Shown here: piece after piece, positions 35,640 to 47,576 of the stretch
How the letters are laid out: the number at the start of each line of letters is the position of its first letter
Position numbering within the stretch: the first letter of the stretch is position 1
Source of the DNA: Cycas panzhihuaensis
Lineage: Eukaryota > Cycadophyta
NCBI GenBank assembly: GCA_023213395.1
Contig: CM041465.1
Location: forward strand, 187,371,741-187,435,740
Length of the DNA stretch: 64,000 nucleotides
Reading direction: 5' to 3'
The notes under the pieces: model-generated
Told to the model about the DNA's origin: nothing
Database searches by the model: none
The model's input: only the letters and a program-made list of their open reading frames with translations
Made by a program: the position numbers and the translations under genes

Positions 35640-36900
35640 TCAATAGGCTTAGGGATGAGTCCAAACTAGGACAAGAAGAATAAGATGAAGTAAACTCAAG
35701 TGAAATGGAAGTAAATGAGATTCCTGGGCAAAGTGATTGATAACAAACTAATATTTCTAGGGCTATGTTAGAGACTATGGCTAAACTATAAATAGTTAAG
35801 AAGTTATCATGAAGATAATGAAAAGGTTTGGAGAAACTATAAGACTATGTTATATAGCATTTAGAGAAAATTCAACCAAGATAGGCTAGAAATTATTAAG
35901 CAGATGTGAAGTAATAATAGGAGAAGCAAGTACATAAAGGTATTTGCTTGAGAATATTAGAGTAAATAGGCTATAAGGAAGATTAAGGATAGTAGTATAG
36001 AATTATGTGTTTCCAAAAGCTCATCCTTAGAGGAAACACTAAGATCAAGGCTAAGATAATCAGAGCAAAGAGAAAAGGGGAGCTTATTGTATTATAAAAT
36101 AAGGAAGGTAAGATTTCCAACCTTCAATGGTGAAATCAAGAATGAAGTTTAGGTTGAATCTTAGTTATTAAATATTAAAAAATACTTCAATTTGAATAAT
36201 TTTTATTTAAATGAAGTGGTTAAGATTTATAACTTAAAGAGAAAAGCTTCATTGTGGTGAGAATATCATAAGAAAGTGAAAGGCATCCATGAGAGAAATA
36301 TGAGATGGAGCAAGTTCATAAAATATTTTAAGAATAAATATCTCTTAAAACAATATTTTCATAAGAAGAAAGATACATTCTATGAATTAAAAATAATGTA
36401 TAAGGACTATTGATGAATATGAATAAGAATTCATGGAGTTGTTACAATATATACCTTATACTCAAGAAGAGAAAGTGAAGGTACATAAGTTCCTTAGTGG
36501 ATTGAATAAAGTAATACAAAATAAGATTAAGATACTAGAACCCAAGACCTTAGAAGAAGCTTTGTGTAAGGATAAACACTACAAAAATCATTGGACCAAA
36601 TATCATGATAAACTAGCTAGCTGGAAAGGCAAGAAACCAATAAAATTAAGATAATAAAGAAGGAAGTTTAGGCAGTAGAAATTTCATCAAAGTGGCAGAA
36701 ACTTCATTCCCCTACAAGGCAACTTGAGATCAAACTTATCAACAACAAATACTTCAGGTAATAGAGGTGAAGGAAGGTGTTATATTTGCAATAAGAGATG
36801 ATATTTGATTGTATAATATTTACAAAAGGTTGGAACAAATAGGAGAGGACACAATATAAAGGTGTAACTTATATAACTTATAGTGGTAGACATCGCTAAG
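35640..36900 (+). pseudogene. Gypsy-1 gag (decayed)
   Basis: The N-terminal part (35640-36100) is broken. From 36115 the gag core reads FPTFNGEIKNEV, a stop, VES, a stop, LLNIKKYFNLNNFYLNEVVK, IYNLKRKASLW, a stop, EYHKKVKGIHERNM and WSKFIKYFKNKYLLKQYFHK. This matches the gypsy pattern 'F-x-G-x-x-x-x-x-x-x-x-W-L-x-x-x-x-x-Y-F' and 'L-x-G-x-A-x-x-W-W'. After a small frame change it continues in an open stretch at 36433-36654: MELLQYIPYTQEEKVKVHKF, LSGLNKVIQNKIKILEPKTL. A partial zinc knuckle (RCYICNKR) reads near 36776. Stops in the Trp-Trp pair are TGG-to-TGA or TAG changes. Confidence 0.85.
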
Positions 36901-37530
36901 GAAGCATAATAGAATTCCCACAGCTCCATATAGTTTATCCACAACTAAATTAACTAAATTAAAGATTCAATTGTAAGAGATGCTAGATAAAGTATTTATA
37001 AGACTATGTACATCACAATGAGGAGCTATAATATTATTTGTAAAGAAGAAAGATTGATCCCCTAAGCTATGCATTGATTATAAATAATTGAACAAAGCCA
37101 TTATGAAGAATAAGTACCCATTACTCCAAATAAAGGACTTATTTGATCAATTGAAATATATAATTATATTTATAAATATTAATTTGAGGTATAGGTGTTA
37201 CTAGATTAGAATTAAAAATGAAGATATCTTTAAGACAACATTCAAAATTAGAGATGGTCATTACAAATTTATTGTCATATCATTTGGTCTAACAAATACA
37301 CTAGTAACTTTCATGTGTATGATGAATAATATGTTCTAAGAGTACATTGATGAGTTTGTAGTAATCTTCATTGATGACATATTAGTCTTCTACAAGATAA
37401 AGGAGGAGCATGAAGAGCACTTATGGAAAATACTATAATTACTTAAGGAACACAAGTTGTATATAAAGTTTAGTAAGTTTGAATTATACAAGGAATAAGT
37501 ACATTATTTAGGGCATGTTATATCAGCAAA
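36901..37530 (+). pseudogene. Gypsy-1 reverse transcriptase (decayed)
   Basis: Reads APYSLSTTKLTKLKIQL, a stop, EMLDKVFIRLCTSQ, AIILFVKKKD, KLCIDYK, LNKAIMKNKYPLLQIKDLFD, FININLRYRCY, IRIKNEDIFKTTFKIRDGHY, FIVISFGLTNTLVTFMCMMN and FVVIFIDDILVFYKIKEEHE. The catalytic motif is FIDD (37368-37385). The family pattern 'A-P-Y-R-L-S-x-x-E-L-x-E-L-K-x-Q-L' and 'M-P-F-G-L-T-N-A-P-A-T-F' is clear. No protease was found between gag and RT, so about 0.5-1 kb of the polyprotein seems deleted. Confidence 0.9.
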
Positions 37531-38250
37531 AGGCATCCTCGTTGATCCTTATAAGATAAAAGCAATCACAGATTAGTCATCCCCTCGTAATATACAAGAA
37601 GTACAAAGCTTTATAGGGCTTGCTAGCTATTATAAAAGGTATGTAGGAAATGTTTTCAAGATTACTACCCTAATTACATCCTTACAAAAAACAATACTAA
37701 ATTTATATGGACTAAATTATATAAGGAGAGATTTCCAATACTAAAAGAAGTACTTACCTCTACATCCATTTTAATTATATTAGATGCAAAAATAAACTTC
37801 TTAGTATGCATTGATACTAGTTTGGAAGGACTTGGTGTTGTCCTTATGCAAGATAGAAAGGTAGTAGCATATGAATCTAGGAAGTTAAAGATATATGAAG
37901 AAATTGCCTAGTCCATGATCTAGAGCTTGCTACAACCATTCATGCATTCAAGGTTTGGAAACATTACTTGATAGGTAGGAAGTTTAAACTCTATATAGGC
38001 CATACTAAATTGCAACATATTTTCACATAACCACAACTCAATGCTAGATAGAAAAGGTGGTAGAGTACATCAGTGAATTTAATTTTGAGTTATGTTATGG
38101 TAAAGGCAAAGAGAATAAGGCCGGTGATGTGCTAAACAAGAAGCACTATATTTTAGTTATAAGTATATACAAATCAAAATTGATTAATTCCATCCTAAAG
38201 GCTTATGAAGGTGACAAATTGTATAAACAATTCAAGGTTATATTATAATA
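37531..38250 (+). pseudogene. Gypsy-1 RNase H (decayed)
   Basis: It starts with the connection domain (QSFIGLASYYKRYVGNVFKI, about 37610-37665). RNase H reads FLVCIDTSLEGLGVVLMQDR, KVVAYESRKLKIYEE at about 37800-37900, with the first catalytic Asp (CID) kept. After a frame change comes WQRWVEYISEFNFELCYGKG, then KAGDVLNKKHY near 38057-38150, the family's 'Y-x-G-K-x-N-x-V-A-D-A-L-S-R'. At least two indels are present. Confidence 0.85.
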
Positions 38251-39450
38251 ATTAAGATAATAATAAAATATCGATGCTGAGTTACTAAGTTTATAGAATT
38301 TAAAGAGATGGAGAATGGTACCTTGACATATCAACAAAGAATTTATATGCTAAATAACCTAGAGATCAAAGAATATATTTTATGAGAGGCACATGAAGCA
38401 CTTTATACTAGCCATCTAGGTTATAACAAAACTTATACTATAGTGAAGAGATAATTCTTTTCGCTTGGCAAGAAAAGAGATATTTTAACCTATGTGATAA
38501 GATGTTTGACATGTCAAAGGGTGAAAGAAAAATGCTAACACCAAACTAGATTACTACAGTTGTTAGAAATTCTAGAATAGAAATGAGAAATCCTAATAAT
38601 GGATTTCAACACTAAATTGCTAAAGGACATTAAGCAACATGATGTAATTTTTGTTGTTATGGGTAATCTAACCAAATTTGCACATTTCATCCTAGTAAAG
38701 TCAATTAACACTACTTTTAATATTGTTGTAATCTTTATGAAGGAACTTGTTAGATTACATGGAGTACCAAAGGTCATTGTGTCTAACATGAACAACAAGT
38801 TTACATCAAATTTTAGAAGTTATTATTTTAGGAATTAGGCATAAAGTTATAGTTTAGTATAACTTACCACCTTGAAATAGATAGGTAAACTAAAAGAGTA
38901 AATCAAGTGTTATAATATTTGTTTAGAATATATATGATGAAGAGACCTACCAATTGGGGATATTATTTACTTTTACTAGAATTTGCATATAAAAACTCTA
39001 ACTACTCATACTTATGAATAAGTCAATTTAACACTTTGTATGGTAGGAAGTGTAATATACCTATAAATTAGGACAACTTAGAGGATTAACATGCTTTAGG
39101 ATAGGACAATTTACGAGAAATGGAAATATAAGTAACTAACATTAAACAACAACTAAAGGTAATATAAGGTCACTAGAAAAGTTATACAAACTTGAAGTGG
39201 ATAACTAGAGAGTTCTAGGTTGGTGATCATGTATTCTTAAGAGTCAAAGCCAAGCATGGGTCTATCAATTTAGGAGCTTACAAGAAACTTGCTCCAAGAT
39301 ATTGTAGGCCCCTTGAGATTTTAGAGAGGATATGATCTATTTCTTATAGACTTGTACTTCCACCAATTTTTTAGATACATAATGTATTCCATGTTTGTTT
39401 GCTTAAGAAATATATACCAAATTGTAAGCATATTTTTTATTAGACTGACC
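38251..39450 (+). pseudogene. Gypsy-1 integrase (decayed)
   Basis: The zinc-binding region reads AHEALYTSHLGYNKTYTIVK, then FFSLGKKRDILTYVIRCLTC and QRVKEKC (HHCC type, 38385-38535). The catalytic core at 38599-38838 reads MDFNTKLLKDIKQHDVIFVV, LTKFAHFILVKSINTTF and ELVRLHGVPKVIVSNMNNKF. The family has V-S-D-R-D at the last site, so the second catalytic Asp appears as Asn. The C-terminal part at about 39215-39430 reads VGDHVFLRVKAKHG and FHVCLLKKYIPN-like text. It would have inserted the cDNA into the host chromosome. Confidence 0.88.
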
Positions 39451-39655
39451 TCATGATAGGACCAAACTTAGAATTTGAAGAAATTCCACTTTGGATAATA
39501 TGGAATAAGTGCTAAGGAACATGATCATCAAACAAGTTAAAGTTTAATGGCAACACCCGATGCCTGAAGAAGCTACTTCGGAATTAGAAGAAGATATGAT
39601 GTGGTAGTATCTAGGATTATTTTTAGCATAATGAATGGCATTGAGATGATGATTT
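39451..39655 (+). pseudogene. Gypsy-1 chromodomain-like integrase tail
   Basis: Reads LRNMIIKQVKV, a stop, WQHPMPEEATSELEEDMMW. This fits the chromodomain end of plant chromoviruses ('I-K-x-V-K-V-x-W-x-x-x-x-x-E-E-A-T-W-E-x-E-x-x-M'). The domain is known to target integration to heterochromatin. The Trp of E-A-T-W-E is Ser here. Confidence 0.7.
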
Positions 39656-39659
39656 CTTT

Positions 39660-39671
39660 AAGGGGAGGGGG
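39660..39671 (+). other. Gypsy-1 polypurine tract
   Basis: aaggggaggggg sits one base before the TG of the 3' LTR, a textbook plus-strand primer for reverse transcription. Confidence 0.9.
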
Positions 39672-40189
39672 TTGTAAGGACCCAACCTTGAGGTAATCAA
39701 TCAATGACTTATACATCTTGGACTAATTATCAATAATATTTTAAGGCTACTTCTTCTCTTCTTCTTCTACTTTATCTTCCCTTATCGTATATCATATAAC
39801 AAAATATAGATAAATGTATTATACTACTTATCATTTCATATTTACCCCATGTAAGGTGGAAGTCTAAGATAGTTATTCCATTAATTATGAGGGTGCATCA
39901 AGTGTTAGGATGCATTGGATTATGCTCATTAGAAAATTAGTTTATATATGTGTCAATCTTATTATACAATGTCAAGTTATTTACTAACACTTTCCTTGAG
40001 ATAATATTTTATTATGGATTGCATCAATACAAAAGCTAACCAAGTTACATCTAGAGGGTAAAAAGAGCAAATAATCTAAATATTGGAGGAATAGAGTGGT
40101 GGGTGTAGTTATGGGTAGATATTTAAATATAAGTTTCAACTTTATAACTCATTGACACAACTTCAATAGCTTGTACAATGTTCACACAT

Positions 40190-40350
40190 TCTAGTTATAC
40201 TTTGGGTTATAATCTAGACTACAATCTTGGTCCCTAGTTATACTTTGGGTTGTAATCATGGTCCCTAGTTATACTTTGGGTTGTAATCATGGTCCCTAGT
40301 TGTACTATGGGTTATAATCATGGTCCCTGGTTGTACTCTAGATTGCAATC
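40190..40350 (+). repeat. 31-bp tandem repeat in Gypsy-1 3' LTR
   Basis: About five units; two neighbouring units of the form tggtccctagttatacttt then gggttgtaatca are identical. The 5' LTR has about two fewer units. Confidence 0.88.
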
Positions 40351-40977
40351 TGATACTTGATTATTTTCTTTGAATACAAATATACCTTAGAATAGAAGAT
40401 ATGAGGAGTTAAGAATTATACTTTATAATGAAAAGAAATAAACTTTAGATAATACACTTTGGAAATGAAAAGGCATAAAGTCATAAATAAGGAAATTAAA
40501 TGAAGGTTATAAAATACAAAGGGGCTTTTGTATAAATTTACAAAATGAAAGAAAAATAAAATATATCAAATGAGATTATTAAAATGCCCAAGTGTAAACT
40601 TTTAAAGGTAGAAGATGCATTACTAAAGGTTTAATGATCTAGCCAACAATAGTTTCATATAATAATTTAGGTTGGTCAAAGTCTTAATGGCCCATTTTGG
40701 ACATGGTTGGATAGGGATAATTTATTTATTAATGCTGCACAAAGAATTATGGGACATGTATGCACTCTAATGGTAGGGCAACATGTTGACTACAAGGTAG
40801 GAAATTAGAGCATAGAACATAGCATGAGAATCCATACAGAAGAGAATAAAACAAGGAGAAAAACACATGTTAAAGGTATATAACTTTAGAGAGTAAGAAA
40901 ATTTTATGGGAGAATTCACAAGAAAAGGGAAAAGTAATAGATTTTCAGTTATTTTTGGCTACAAGATGCTAGTTTTA

Positions 40978-41175
40978 TCATATTGGGTGCATTGCATTTA
41001 TATTAGGTGTTATTTATATTATATTGGGTGCATTACATTATATTGGATATTATTTTTATCATGTTAGGTGTATTACATTTACATTGGACATTATTTTTAT
41101 CATATCAGATGCATTACATTCACTTTGGGCATTGTTTTAATTATATTGGGTGCATTACATTATATTGGGCAATTA
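40978..41175 (+). repeat. 41-bp tandem repeat in Gypsy-1 3' LTR
   Basis: Five units of catattgggtgcattacatt plus tatattgg-cattattttta; two units are 40 bp through a one-base loss. Confidence 0.85.
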
Positions 41176-42403
41176 GTTTACTACTAATGACTCTGATTTA
41201 GACTTTATAAAAAGTAACTTTTAGGCTAAATTCATAAATTATCTTGAGGGACAGAGTTGCATGACATTGATCAACCATTTTTAATCTATGTAAGGCTTGA
41301 TTGGTATGTGTATTGAGTGGTATGTGACATTGGTCCCCTTATGTGTGTAAAACATATTAATCCTTTGAGATTAAGCCTATAAGGATGCAGAAGTAAGTGG
41401 CAATTCTAATATTGTCTAGTGAGTTATACATACATACAAGTAAGAGCTAATAGTAGTGTATAGTACCTATAATAATATCTAAGATAGTACATGCTTGGGT
41501 CTATATGCTTACATTAGTAAATTGTCTTAATTAGGATTCTTTAAGTTAACCCATGAGCACATTAGTGCATGTTATAATAACAACATTTGAGACATCACAT
41601 TTTATAATAGAGTTCTTATAACCATCAATTTTGAGACACACATGATTAGATTAAGTTAGGGAGGGATTACTCTATGATTAAGAGGACTACCAGTACTCCA
41701 ACTTTTAGACCATTTTCTTCAACTGAAGGGCATATTCCTTGTTGGATTGTAGATGGTTGGGAGGTGAATCCTCTCATTATAACTTGGTTGTTGATCATAT
41801 TTCATACTATATTCCAAGTGCACATTTTCCATCATATTAATATGTTGTGACATGATATTTTTATTTTTTCATGATTAATTAACCTTGATTCATAATTTCT
41901 CTTTCATGTTTATTTAGTTTTTCTTATTGGTAATACTTACATAATCCATGTTGCATTTCTACATGTCAAATCTAATGATTACATATTGTAGTTACAACAT
42001 GACTAATTTACAAGCAACACTAGCATGATATTTGAATGAATAAGTGATTATTATGTTAGTTACTATAGCACTACTTTTACTTGGGTTTGTAATGTCCTAG
42101 GGGTGAATTATTCTACTATGTAATACTCTTCTTTATGCCTTCACAAATCTAAGATTATTAAGATTAATAACACATAGTTAAATGCTAACTTTGGTAGGAG
42201 AAATCTTTTTGTTTTCTATTATGTCACACTTTTTTCTAGGTAGTGCTTATCGAGGTAAGAGTTTGGTGAGGTATAAGTAGAAATTAGGTCTCTTAGAGTT
42301 GCTTTTAGGTTAAATATAGCTCCTATGGTTGGTGGCAAAGAGACTTGGCTTCTTTGCACTTATTATCAAAGTTACCTTAGTGAACTTAGACCCTTGCAAG
42401 TTA

Positions 42404-42909
42404 AGAATTAATAAACAACTTATATAGATGGGTGATAAAGATAAACGAAAGAGATGTTTGAGGATTGATATAAGCAAGTTAAAGAAATGATGCATATGAG
42501 GTATTTCTAGGAGACATATAGGGAATAAAAGATAGGTATTCTTTATGGGAAAAGGGTTTTAACAAAGGCATATTAGAGACATATATAAAGTAATGCATAA
42601 GAGTAAGAGAGAGGGGTAATTAAGGATAAGAATATTGCTTATAAAATAATTTGGTAGGCAGAGAGAAGAAAAATAAGGCCTTATAAGAGGGATATACATT
42701 AACTAAAATAGGATATAAGGAAAGGTAGGGTTTAGTAATAGGAAGAGGAATATCATAACAACCAAAAGGAAATACGTTTTCATTCGATAACTTTCTATGG
42801 GATGAATTATAAAGATAAGAGAGCAATAAGTGGATGATCTTAATAGGGCTAGGATTTCCCCTATAAGAAAGGTAGAATTGAGGGGCTTAGGTTTTAAATC
42901 AACTATAGG
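42404..42909. repeat. Repeat R, right copy, first part
   Basis: Purine-rich plus strand resembling 2100-2450. Examples are gtagggtttagtaataggaag and gaggaatatcataacaacc. It ends at the Gypsy-3 insertion and resumes at 51340. Position 42905-42909 (atagg) is the left target duplication of Gypsy-3. Confidence 0.65.
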
Positions 42910-43306
42910 TGTTATACAACTATATATTGTTAGTAGAACTAGAGTAGTAGCACATGTAACTAAGGAACCAAGCAATTAAGTGCTAGTTATTAACTTTTAT
43001 GCATGGGCCATTTAAGTCTACTAATGAAATGAAAGGTCATTTAGCCTGCCAATGAGATTTTATGGAAAATACCCTCTTTTGTTAATTTAAAGTTCATGGA
43101 TTATAAAAGGAGGTTATTATGTAAATATTTTCTTTAAGAGAATTATACTACAATATATTTAGTCATCAATAATGATCTTTTAGCACTTTTTTATGTACTT
43201 CACTTATATAATTAGATTCCATTATCAATAGAAAGTATTGCATTTACTATATATTTCCTATTATTATTTCTGTATGTGAAAGAAATATTAGGAAAGTCAT
43301 GTCCTA
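42910..43306 (+). repeat. Gypsy-3 5' LTR
   Basis: 397 bp from tgttatac to gtccta (CA end decayed to TA). Landmarks shared with the 3' LTR are aagtattgcatttacta, ctattattatttc and tattaggaaagtcat. A TATA-like ttataaaagg occurs near 43096. Confidence 0.92.
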
Positions 43307-43308
43307 AG

Positions 43309-43320
43309 TGGTATGAGAAT
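43309..43320 (+). other. Gypsy-3 primer binding site (decayed)
   Basis: tggtatgagaat versus tggtatcagagc: 9 of 12 positions, two bases after the LTR end. Confidence 0.7.
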
Positions 43321-44038
43321 TGAGTTGTAAATCATCCATGATAGCAAAATAAGATCAAGAGAAAGTAAGAGTAATAAAAGGAGTAGAAAAATAGGACTTT
43401 TTTTTTTTTCCATGGTGAAATTTTACAAGCCCTATCTCTTGTATTAATTTCTACTTTCTAGTTCTACTACAAATCTGTAAACTTCTACAATAAGTTGTAA
43501 GTAGGCAACAAACCCTCACCCCTTATCCCTTAGCTATTAGGTATAGACCCTATGTCAAGGGTCTCTAAACATCATAGGGATCTTTCATTTTGGGCCAAGC
43601 ATATGTGGGTATATGCCTATGCGTGAAATGAAGCAAATCATATTACTTATGAAGGCCTTAAAAAGAACTTAACTATAGAATTGAGTCTCCATGTACTTTT
43701 AAGTATAATAGAGGACCCTTATAGGTTTCCTTGCCTTACCTAGTATTAAAACATTTGTCAGTTGCCTATCCTGTGTAGTACATTGATTAATAAATAGCAT
43801 TAAGAAGTTACTTCTCACAAACATCCCAACATGATTATCGCAACTATAAGAATGAAGTTCCTTTATAGTTAGTGCTTTAAGAGATTAGGTTGAGTAGTAG
43901 TAATAATTAAGAAGTTTATTAAGAGGCTTATAGTATTAGATATACCTATTTCTTAAGTCCTAAGTATTTCTAAATATAATACAAAATTACTGAGATGATT
44001 ATATGTTTAAATATAAATTGTTAAAACTGATCTACTTC
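43321..44038 (+). other. Gypsy-3 leader
   Basis: Non-coding stretch between primer site and LINE insertion; contains a T10 run at 43399. The final 11 bases (44028-44038, tgatctacttc) are the left LINE target duplication. Confidence 0.6.
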
Positions 44039-44970
44039 TTTGTAGCTTGGGAGAAAGTCTGCCTCCTTAAGCGAGCAGGTGGTCTCAACATGAAAGATAT
44101 TTCTTGCTTCAATATGGATTTGGTGGTAAAACTTGGTTGGAACCTTACTAAGGAGGAAAATAAATTCAAGTGTAGAACTATTACTCAGAAATATCTTAGA
44201 CATATAAAGTACCTGATGGATGAACTCTCTGGGAAGGGAGGTTCCAAGATCTGGAGAAGCCTTATATTTGTGAGGAAGATGCTTATGGCAGGTATCGAGT
44301 GGATCTTGGGGAATGGAGGAAGAATTAAAATCTGGGAGGATGTTTGGTGTGGAAGGCCTATATTGAAGGAGAGACCCTCCTTAGGTGCACTCCAGAATAT
44401 CTGAGAGAGGTCCTATTGGAGGAAGGTTAAAGATTATTGGGAAAATTGTGGAGGTGCAAAGATTTGGAGAAGCTTTGAGGACCTTTCCCATGAGTCTATG
44501 TGTAGGGATCAAATCACCTCCTTGAGATTTGAGCTTGAAAAAGGCTATATTCCTAAATTCCCCAAGGAAGATATGATGGTTTGGCCTGGGGTTCCCTCTA
44601 GGGACTACTCGGTGAAGACGAGTTATTTGTCTCTACTATTTAAAAGAGGCCTTAGTAATAATAAAGTACTTAGGGGAGTTTGAAATTTGGGATTAATCCC
44701 TAAGGTAGCTATCTTTTGGTGGTTGTGTCTAAAAAATAAAATCTTAACAACTGACAACCTGAAGAAAAGAGGATTTGTTATAGCAAGCAGATGCATTCTA
44801 TGTAGAGAGGAGGAGGAGGAGTCCCTCGATCATATTATGCTTCATTGCCCCTATTCCAAGGAGTTATAGAAGTTAATGTGGAATGCCCTTGGGGTGGATT
44901 GGCTCCTTCTAGGTATAGTGTGGGATCTGGCTTCCTCTTAGACTTGCCCTTTTATAAGTAGAGTTCTAAA
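44039..44970 (+). pseudogene. LINE ORF2 C-terminal region with zinc-binding RT domain
   Basis: One frame runs almost unbroken for about 930 bp. It reads VAWEKVCLLKRAGGLNMKDI (family: W-x-x-V/I-C-x-P-K-x-x-G-G-L-G), MDLVVKLGWNLTKEENKF, GIEWILGNGGRIKIWEDVW, then the zf-RVT domain: PKVAIFWWLCLKNKILTTDN, LKKRGFVIASRCILCREEEE, SLDHIMLHCPYSKEL. The zinc ligands C-x-x-C and H-x-x-x-H-C are preserved. Only three stops interrupt it: TGA at 44402 (Arg position), TGA at 44681 (Trp position) and TAG at 44868 (Trp position). No indel is needed, so reading-frame integrity is unusually good for this window. Confidence 0.9.
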
Positions 44971-45700
44971 GTCTGTTTGGTATACATATGTTCTAGTGAT
45001 GATGTGGAATCTCTAGAAAGAAACAAACAAAAGAAATTTCAAGATAAACATATGGATGAACCTAAGATTTTTGGGATTATATTAGGGGGCCTAAAAGAGA
45101 CCTTGAATGAGGAAGAGGAAAATATAATCATTCTTGACAAAAGAACAATTATGGAAAAATGGGGGATAAGCGTTAAGGTTAAATTGAAACCAATGAGGAA
45201 GTGCAAACGAATCCCCTTGCCTGTTGATTGGGTGAATGTCAACTTTGATGGAGCTATAAAAGAAAACCCTAGAGAAGCATGTGGAGGTGAGGTGTGCAGG
45301 AATACAGATAAGAGGGTGATATGGGCCTTTTCGAACTATTATGGTTCTCAAACCAATCACTGAGCTAAGTTGGAAGCTATGTGTAAAGTGGTGGATATGA
45401 TTTTATAGGAGGTCCATGATAGGGTCATTCTTAAAGGGGATTCATTGAATATAATAAAGTTAATTAGGAGGAAACTAACTTAGATTGGAGATACAAAACC
45501 CGAATAAACAATGCTAAGGAGATCCTCATGAGAAGAGCTGGCACCTAGATGATCCACACCTATAGAGAAGATAATAGTGTTGTAGATGAGCTAGCCAACT
45601 AGGGAGTTTAGGCTAAAAGGTATGAACTTTGGAAGGATATGATCCCTAAGGGGATTCTAGATCTGGTTAGGAAGGATACAGAGGGTTTTGATACCAGGCT
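44971..45700 (+). pseudogene. LINE RNase H domain (RVT_3 type)
   Basis: A frame change places the following part in another frame, open at 44977-45363. RNase H starts at about 45215: PVDWVNVNFDGAIKENPREA (first catalytic Asp in N-F-D-G-A), CGGEVCRNTDKRVIWAF, then after a stop AKLEAMCKVVDMIL (catalytic Glu) and VILKGDSLNIIKLI (catalytic Asp). The D-E-D set is therefore visible. A plant-type RNase H C-terminal to zf-RVT is characteristic of a subset of plant L1 LINEs. The end of the domain (45480-45600) has lost frame. Confidence 0.85.
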
Positions 45701-45918
45701 GGTTTGCTAGCCTTTGGGTATGTCATGACATATTATAGTTAGCCACCATTCTTGTTGATGGTATGGGAGGGCATGTAGGTGGGCTTAGAGGTGGGATTCA
45801 ACTAGGCCATGGACTTGTTATGATAGTTTCTTAAGGCTTGATTGGCAGATGATGTAAGGGGTTGGGGTCCCCTCCAAAATCCTCCATTAATTTAAACCTT
45901 ATAAAAAAAAAAAAAAAA
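45701..45918 (+). other. LINE 3' untranslated region and poly(A)
   Basis: Non-coding, ending in 16 A residues at 45903-45918, followed by the right target duplication (45919-45929). Confidence 0.85.
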
Positions 45919-45929
45919 TGATCTACTTC

Positions 45930-46463
45930 CTATAACAATCCTAAAATATTGTAATAGTACCATCCTATAATACCATAATAATATAACCATCCAATACAAT
46001 AACAACATAAACATATAATATAAATACCAAAGTCTAAATATTTCATATCCAAACCTTCACTCTAGTTCTTAAGTTTACTACCTAGTGGGGTTTAACCTTT
46101 AGTCTAGTGTCCACCTCTTAAAAATAAAAGAAAGAGTTCATAGAGTCACTTTAGTGAATACTTATCTGATTCAAATGAAACCTACATTGATAGTCTCTAA
46201 GGGGGAAAAAGTCCATAGCTCAAAAACTACCTTACAACTTCATATATCTTATTTGATTAATGCATTACACTAATCATTTTCTACTAGGTTAGTTTCAACT
46301 ATTATTTTTAGAAAAAACTAGTTTTAGTATCAACTAGTTTCAACTGTTAGTATCCATTCTATTTATCTATTCCCTGATTTAGTAAATCTTACCAATCTCA
46401 TTTTCTTATATCATTCTCCTCTTACTTATGTCTCTCTTTTTATAATCCCTTCCTATCTTAATG
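45930..46463 (+). other. Gypsy-3 leader, continued
   Basis: Non-coding up to the presumed gag start. It contains a small duplicated phrase (actagtttcaacta/caactagtttcaactgt near 46287-46345). Confidence 0.5.
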
Positions 46464-47576
46464 ATGGCTCCCACTTAGGTAGATAGAATCCTCACATTAG
46501 AAACTTAGTTCTTTGAACTTAAAAAGAGGTAAAGGCTAACATATCTTCTCTCACATCAAAGTCTGACATCATTACACTCATGAACCAGAAGATATAGTTG
46601 TCAGCTTAAATGTCACAATCATCCTCTTATTCTATAGGAAACATTCCATAACTAATAGATAATCCTCCACCCCATCAAATTGGTAATCCTCCTCCATGAT
46701 AGCAATAACTTCATTATAAAATAAACATCTCTACTTTTAATTTAGATCTTAACAGGGACAATATATGAAGTTGGATGAGTAAGCTAGAGTCTTATTTTCC
46801 CCTCATTCTAATATTTGTTCACAATTAGTTAATTTTTATATTCATTCACATCAATGGTAAAGCATATCACTGGCTTTATTAGTGGTAATAACAATACCCT
46901 ATAAATTATACATGGCCACACTTCTCTGGTAATTTCTTTGACCAATATGAAGAAACCTAAAACCAATCTTTCTTCAACCAGCTGACAATATTGAAACAAA
47001 TGTCATTGATAGAAGTCTATGTAGATGTATTCTAAACTTTATAGAATCGCATTAGATATAATTTGGATAAGTGGATAATGATCAATACATATGTCATGGG
47101 ACTAAAAGAGAGGATCCAAATATGCCTAAAAACTTTATTACTACTAAGTTTGAAAGAAACTATAATAATGGCCAGAGTGGTTGAGGAAAAATTCACAATG
47201 GAAAGGACATCTTCCTTTTTACGAGACTCCACATGGCAATAATGACCACAATAAGCCAAGTTCCAACGATAATGACCACAATTTGATGATTCACAAAGAT
47301 CTATAGTAGAACATACTTTTGAAGAGTCTTTAACAAAATCAATCCAAGTTCTACTACTAGAAGCACATTGACATAGGGAAACTAACCTCTGTATCTAATT
47401 CTTAGAGAAATAGACCCCCAAATATAGTATAGTCTATAAGGTCAAGAGAATAATATTTGTAATTAATCTCAACATATCCCTCAAAGGTGATTCTAACTAA
47501 GAATTTAAAGAAGAACCCCCCTCATAGCCTTCTTTAAACCCTAAGCTAGAATCCTTCTTATTTGTTGTAGCCATTA
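46464..47576 (+). pseudogene. Gypsy-3 gag (decayed)
   Basis: Opens at ATG 46464: MAPT, stop, VDRILTLET, stop, FFELKKR, with the stops at probable Gln positions. The middle is broken by indels (WMSKLESYF near 46770; KHITGFISGNNNT near 46860, family: A-x-x-W). The conserved gag end reads YVMGLKERIQICLKTLLLLS, LKETIIMARVVEEKFTMER at about 47085-47205 (family: F-I-x-G-L-K-x-x-I-x-x-x-V-x-x-x-x-P-x-T-L-x-x-A). A zinc knuckle was not confidently found before the protease. Confidence 0.75.

Larger units (their letters stand above)
39673..42398 (+). repeat. Gypsy-1 3' LTR
   Basis: 2726 bp from tgtaaggaccc to acccttgca. Aligns with 17953-20861. It is followed by agtta (42399-42403), partner of agcta at 17948-17952. 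Confidence 0.88.
44039..45918 (+). mobile_element. LINE (plant L1 type), 5'-truncated, with poly(A) tail
   Basis: The element begins abruptly inside the C-terminal part of ORF2 and ends in A16 (45903-45918). It is flanked by an 11-bp duplication, tgatctacttc, at 44028-44038 and 45919-45929. 5' truncation, a poly(A) end and a target duplication longer than 5 bp are the standard signs of target-primed reverse transcription. The endonuclease and the catalytic RT are absent. It lies in the leader of Gypsy-3, in the same orientation, so it is younger than Gypsy-3. Confidence 0.95.
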
